A DNA stretch of 64,000 bases from Bordetella genomosp. 12 (GTDB lineage Bacteria; Pseudomonadota; Gammaproteobacteria; Burkholderiales; Burkholderiaceae_B): assembly GCF_002261355.1 (NCBI RefSeq), contig NZ_NEVU01000003.1, positions 1,364,001 to 1,428,000 on the forward strand. The letters run 5' to 3'. The notes under the pieces were generated by a model that was not told the DNA's origin, made no database searches, and saw only the letters and a list, made by a program, of their open reading frames with translations. How positions within the stretch are numbered: the stretch's first letter is position 1; each line of letters begins with the position of its first letter. This document shows, piece after piece, positions 59,689 through 64,000 of this stretch. A program made the position numbers and the translations under genes.

Positions 59689-60675
59689 ATGAACCCGCTC
59701 ACCTGCCGTCTCTCCCGCCGCACGGCCGCCTGTGTTCTGCTGGCCTGCCTGACGGGTGCCGCCACGCACGCGGTAGCGCAATCCGCCGCCGGCACCTATC
59801 CGAATAAGTCCATCGCCTGGGTTGTCGGCTGGCCGCCGGGCGGCAGCGCCGATACCGCCACACGCCTGATCGCGCACCGTCTCGAACAGATGCTGGGCCA
59901 GCCCGTCGTGGTGGAAAACCGCCAAGGCGCCGCTGGCGTCATCGCCCTGAACTACGCCGCGAAAGCCCCGGCCGATGGCTACACCCTGGTGACCGTTCCC
60001 GGCCCGGTGCTCACCGCCACACCCGCGCCCCTCATCGGCAGGGAGCTGGCCGCCGTGGCCATGATGGGCAAAGGCCCTGCCGTACTGTTCGGCACCAAGG
60101 CAGAACCGCTGCCCGACACCGTGCCCGAGCTGATCACCGCGCTCAAGGCCAAGCCGCAACACTTCAATTACGTCTCTTCCGGCAACGGCACCGCCCAACA
60201 CCTGGCGGGCGAACTCTTCAACCAGATGGCCGGCACCCGCATCAACCACATCCCCTATAAAGGCGGCACTCAGGCCGTCACGGACGTGATCGGCGGCCAG
60301 GTCAATCTCGGCGTGCTCGGTATCACTTCGGTGCTGCCGCATATCCAGGCCGGCAAGCTCAAGCCCTATGCCGTCACCACCGCCACCCGCTCCAAGAACC
60401 TGCCTGATGTGCCTGCGCTGGCCGAAACCCTGCCCGGTTTCGAGGCAACGCAATGGTTTGTCGTGGCCAGTCCGGCCGGCACGCCAACCGACCGCATCGA
60501 CAAGCTCAACGCTGCCATCGGCGCCATTCTGAAAGAGCCGGAGATCGCGGCCGGCTTCGCCCGGGTCGGCATCGATCCCGAAGCGGCCACGCCCGCGCAG
60601 ACCGCTGAATTCGTGACCCAGGACTTGCAGCGCTGGAAGCAGCTCGTCGACACCGCGCATCTCAACATCGACTGA
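59689..60675 (+). CDS. Bug-family periplasmic solute receptor
   Basis: Receptor of 328 residues; ATG 59689 follows TGAGGA (59678-59683). Signal peptide about 1-32 ends THAVAQS. Mature TYPNKSIAWVVGWPPGGSADTATRLIAHRL, VVVENRQGAAGVIALNY and ADGYTLVTVPG. The ligand loop VVGWPPGGSAD differs from the usual VVPFAPGG. It sits between the aminotransferase and the ComA-like gene (34 and 9 bp gaps), so it is the operon's own receptor, presumably for a sulfated or sulfonated acid. No TctAB is present. Confidence 0.9.
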   Translation: MNPLTCRLSRRTAACVLLACLTGAATHAVAQSAAGTYPNKSIAWVVGWPPGGSADTATRLIAHRLEQMLGQPVVVENRQGAAGVIALNYAAKAPADGYTLVTVPGPVLTATPAPLIGRELAAVAMMGKGPAVLFGTKAEPLPDTVPELITALKAKPQHFNYVSSGNGTAQHLAGELFNQMAGTRINHIPYKGGTQAVTDVIGGQVNLGVLGITSVLPHIQAGKLKPYAVTTATRSKNLPDVPALAETLPGFEATQWFVVASPAGTPTDRIDKLNAAIGAILKEPEIAAGFARVGIDPEAATPAQTAEFVTQDLQRWKQLVDTAHLNID

Positions 60676-60684
60676 TTAACCGCC

Positions 60685-61500
60685 ATGATCACCACCGCAT
60701 TCCAAGACTTCAGCATCCCCGAGCGTCAGGCCAAACCGCGCACCCGCGGCCTGGCCATGATGATCGATTGGGGCATGGGCCTGGCCCGCCAGACCGACAC
60801 CGTCGAATCCGCCGGCGAGTACATCGACTTCGCCAAAATCGCCGCCGGCATCGCCCGCTTCATGCCGGCGGACCTGCTGCGGGCCAAGCTGGCGCAGTAC
60901 GCCCAGCACGGCATATCCACCTCGCCAGGCGGCCTGTTCGCCGAGCTCGCGCTCAAGACGGGCCGCTACGAGAAGTTCGTCGACGACGTGCTGGCGGCAG
61001 GCTTCAGCGGGATCGAAGTCTCCGACAATCTGCTCAAACTCAGCGCCAGCGACAAGAGCGCGGCCATCAAGCGGGCCAAAGACCAGGGCTTGAAGGTGTT
61101 TGGCGAAGTCGGCCGCAAGGAGGGTTCGCTGGATGACCAGACCTTGATTCAGGACGTGCAGATCTGCCTGGACGCCGGCTCGGACTGGGTGTTTCTCGAA
61201 GCCTCCGAACTCTTTGCCGGCAACCAGGTCCGCGGGGCGCTGATAGCCGAACTGGCACGCCGTTTCCCGGCGGAGAAACTCATCTATGAACTGCCAGTCG
61301 TCGTCATCCCGGGCGTGACCCGCGATTACAAACACAAAATCTGCGCCTGGCTTGTCAAAGAGTTGGGTACCGAAGTCAACCTCGCCAACATCGAGTGGGA
61401 CGAGATGTACCTGACCGAACTGGTCAGACGCGGATTCGCCGGCGACACCTCCCATCCGCAAGGCGCCTACCGCCTGGCCGGCTTCGACCCGGAAGACTGA
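60685..61500 (+). CDS. Phosphosulfolactate synthase (ComA) family protein
   Basis: Protein of 271 residues. The order GEYIDFAKIAAG (about 44-55), STSPGGLFAELAL, FSGIEVSDNLLKLSASDKSAAIKRAKDQGLKVFGEVGRKEGS (107-148) and VNLANIEWDEMYLTELVRRGFAGDTSHP follows the ComA family, a TIM barrel that joins sulfite to phosphoenolpyruvate to make phosphosulfolactate in coenzyme M synthesis. Bacterial homologues exist with other or unknown roles. In a betaproteobacterial operon with a sulfatase and aminotransferase it may work in sulfolactate/cysteate metabolism, in either direction. Ends the operon; a hairpin follows. Confidence 0.85.
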   Translation: MITTAFQDFSIPERQAKPRTRGLAMMIDWGMGLARQTDTVESAGEYIDFAKIAAGIARFMPADLLRAKLAQYAQHGISTSPGGLFAELALKTGRYEKFVDDVLAAGFSGIEVSDNLLKLSASDKSAAIKRAKDQGLKVFGEVGRKEGSLDDQTLIQDVQICLDAGSDWVFLEASELFAGNQVRGALIAELARRFPAEKLIYELPVVVIPGVTRDYKHKICAWLVKELGTEVNLANIEWDEMYLTELVRRGFAGDTSHPQGAYRLAGFDPED

Positions 61501-61510
61501 TCGCGCCCCC

Positions 61511-61537
61511 GCCCCGCCGCCTCGCGCCGGGCGGGGC
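61511..61537. terminator. GC-rich hairpin between convergent genes
   Basis: GCCCCGCC (61511-61518) pairs with GGCGGGGC (61530-61537), 11-base loop, between the ComA-like gene and the convergent SDR. No T-run. A barrier for both transcripts is plausible. Confidence 0.4.
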
Positions 61538-61551
61538 AGCCGCCGCGCGCC

Positions 61552-62292
61552 TCAACGCTCCTGCACTGTGGGCCGATACAGGATCTCGTTGATGTCGACC
61601 TCCGGCGGCTGACTCATCGCGAACAGCACGCAGCGCGCAAAACTATCGGCGCCGATCGCGTTGTCCCGGTAGAACGCCGCGATGGCCTGATTGACCTCCG
61701 GCGCGCCCACCGAAGCCGGCAATTCGGTATCCACGGCGCCGGGCGACAGGACGGTCGTGCGGATGCGATAAGGCTTGACCTCCTTGCGCAAGGCCTCGGA
61801 AATCACCCTCACCGCATACTTGGTCGCCGAGTAAATGGCGCCGCCGGCGTTGACGGTATGGCCGGCCACCGAAGACACATTGATGAACTGCCCGCACTGC
61901 TGCGCCTTGAAATGCGGCAATGCCGCGGCGATTCCCCACAGTACGCCCTTGATGTTGACATCGATGCATTGGTCCCACTCGTCGAAGCGCAGCATCTCCA
62001 AGGGCGCCAGCGGCATCACCCCGGCGTTGTTGATCATCACGTCCACGCCGCCATGGCGTGCGACCGCATGATCGACCAATGCCTTGACCTGCTCGCGCTG
62101 CGTCACATCCACCTGAAGTGCCGCCTCTTCCGGCAAACCCAGCTCGGCCGTCAGCGCGTGCAGGCGATCCAGCCTGCGCGCGCCGAGCACGACCTTCGCG
62201 CCGGCCCGAACGAGATGACGCGCCGTTTCCGCGCCCAACCCGCTCGACGCGCCGGTGATCACCACCACCTTGTCCTTGATGTTCTCATGCAT
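61552..62292 (-). CDS. Short-chain dehydrogenase/reductase (SDR)
   Basis: SDR of 246 residues. Cofactor motif [18 protein letters not shown] (10-27), [14 protein letters not shown], catalytic Ser in NVSSVAG and Tyr/Lys in YSATKYAV. The [17 protein letters not shown] segment and the C-terminal [18 protein letters not shown] fit the YdfG/serine-dehydrogenase-like SDR group acting on small hydroxy compounds. It is the last of three genes on this strand (SDR, aldo/keto reductase, cupin), with a 37-bp gap to the reductase. Confidence 0.92.
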   Translation of the reverse strand: MHENIKDKVVVITGASSGLGAETARHLVRAGAKVVLGARRLDRLHALTAELGLPEEAALQVDVTQREQVKALVDHAVARHGGVDVMINNAGVMPLAPLEMLRFDEWDQCIDVNIKGVLWGIAAALPHFKAQQCGQFINVSSVAGHTVNAGGAIYSATKYAVRVISEALRKEVKPYRIRTTVLSPGAVDTELPASVGAPEVNQAIAAFYRDNAIGADSFARCVLFAMSQPPEVDINEILYRPTVQER

Positions 62293-62329
62293 ATCGGTAT
62301 CTCACCTTGAAATGAAGCAGTGCGCGGCC

Positions 62330-63758
<1,429 letters not shown>

Positions 63759-64000
63759 GTTGGCTCCCATTCATGACGCGCAAGCGCGGATCCCTATGCC
63801 CGATGCGGGCCCGGCCCGATCGCCTCTTCGCTGAACGTCATGGTAGGCAGAAGCGCCACGCGGATACAGACCCCGGGGCCGCATGCACTCTTGAGCTGGA
63901 TTCATGAATCGCGTGGCCGGCCGCCCGGCCCGCGTCATGCGCGTGGCGCGTCAGCGACGCGCCGGGCCCGGCCGTTCAGGCGTATCCCGATGCCGCAATG
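63759..64000. other. Right-edge non-coding stretch
   Basis: The 242 bp upstream of the cupin gene to the window end show no open frame with a family signature on either strand and no clear promoter. It probably holds the promoter of the cupin operon and the upstream region of a gene beyond the edge. Confidence 0.5.

Overview
The window is GC-rich (well over 60 % by eye), densely coded chromosomal DNA from a betaproteobacterium, most probably the Bordetella/Achromobacter branch of the Alcaligenaceae. The grounds are seven orphan Bug-type periplasmic receptors (the hallmark receptor expansion of Bordetella), a Bordetella-type fimbrial subunit, an azurin and many LysR regulators beside short catabolic operons. 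I see no rRNA, tRNA, CRISPR array, insertion sequence or phage gene. Nearly every base is in a gene, with frequent 4-bp ATGA overlaps.

Layout. 1-10 kb: the tail of an OmpR-type regulator, a fimbrial subunit, arginase, a two-component system, and a divergent iron/siderophore-type ABC operon with an azurin gene inserted in it; then a small operon (carboxymuconolactone decarboxylase, hydroxyisobutyrate-type dehydrogenase, Bug) controlled from a divergent GntR gene with two perfect palindromes between them. 10.9-19.2 kb: a PaiB-like protein, a fused double acyl-CoA dehydrogenase, two Bugs, LysR, a class III CoA-transferase and a crotonase. 19.4-21.6 kb: a thiol-dioxygenase-like cupin translationally coupled to a four-rhodanese protein. 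21.6-25.3 kb: LysR, a metallophosphoesterase, a GST and HutG. 25.6-33.7 kb: two convergent operons that look like one organosulfur (sulfonate or sulfate ester) system: ABC importer, TauD-type dioxygenase, sulfurtransferase, two paralogous binding proteins, a signal-less binding-protein-like enzyme, a 2-hydroxyacid dehydrogenase and a class II aldolase. 33.8-41.7 kb: MFS exporter with MarR, nitroreductase, a Tat-type Bug, a two-component flavin monooxygenase, LysR and an SMP-30 lactonase. 41.9-52.7 kb: a long CoA-thioester operon (leader peptide, crotonase, NDP-forming acyl-CoA synthetase, split two-subunit acyl-CoA dehydrogenase, two SDRs, a CMD protein), then two divergent Bugs and an SDR. 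52.8-55.7 kb: a large lipoprotein esterase and a DUF1269 protein. 56-61.5 kb: LysR, then an operon of sulfatase, aminotransferase, Bug and a phosphosulfolactate-synthase (ComA) family protein. 61.5-63.8 kb: SDR, aldo/keto reductase and a cupin resembling Mn-dependent hydroxynitrile lyases.

How it fits together. The window is an accessory catabolic region. Two themes recur. One is breakdown of imported carboxylates as CoA thioesters, in two parallel forms (CoA-transferase with fused dehydrogenase, and CoA ligase with split dehydrogenase). The other is organosulfur chemistry, in three separate clusters (19.4-21.6, 25.6-33.7 and 56-61.5 kb). The strongest candidates for an undescribed system are the 25.6-33.7 kb convergent locus, whose two operons share a GCTAAC...GTTAGC inverted repeat upstream, and the sulfatase-aminotransferase-Bug-ComA operon. 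Functions are inferred from sequence motifs and family knowledge only; no database search was run.
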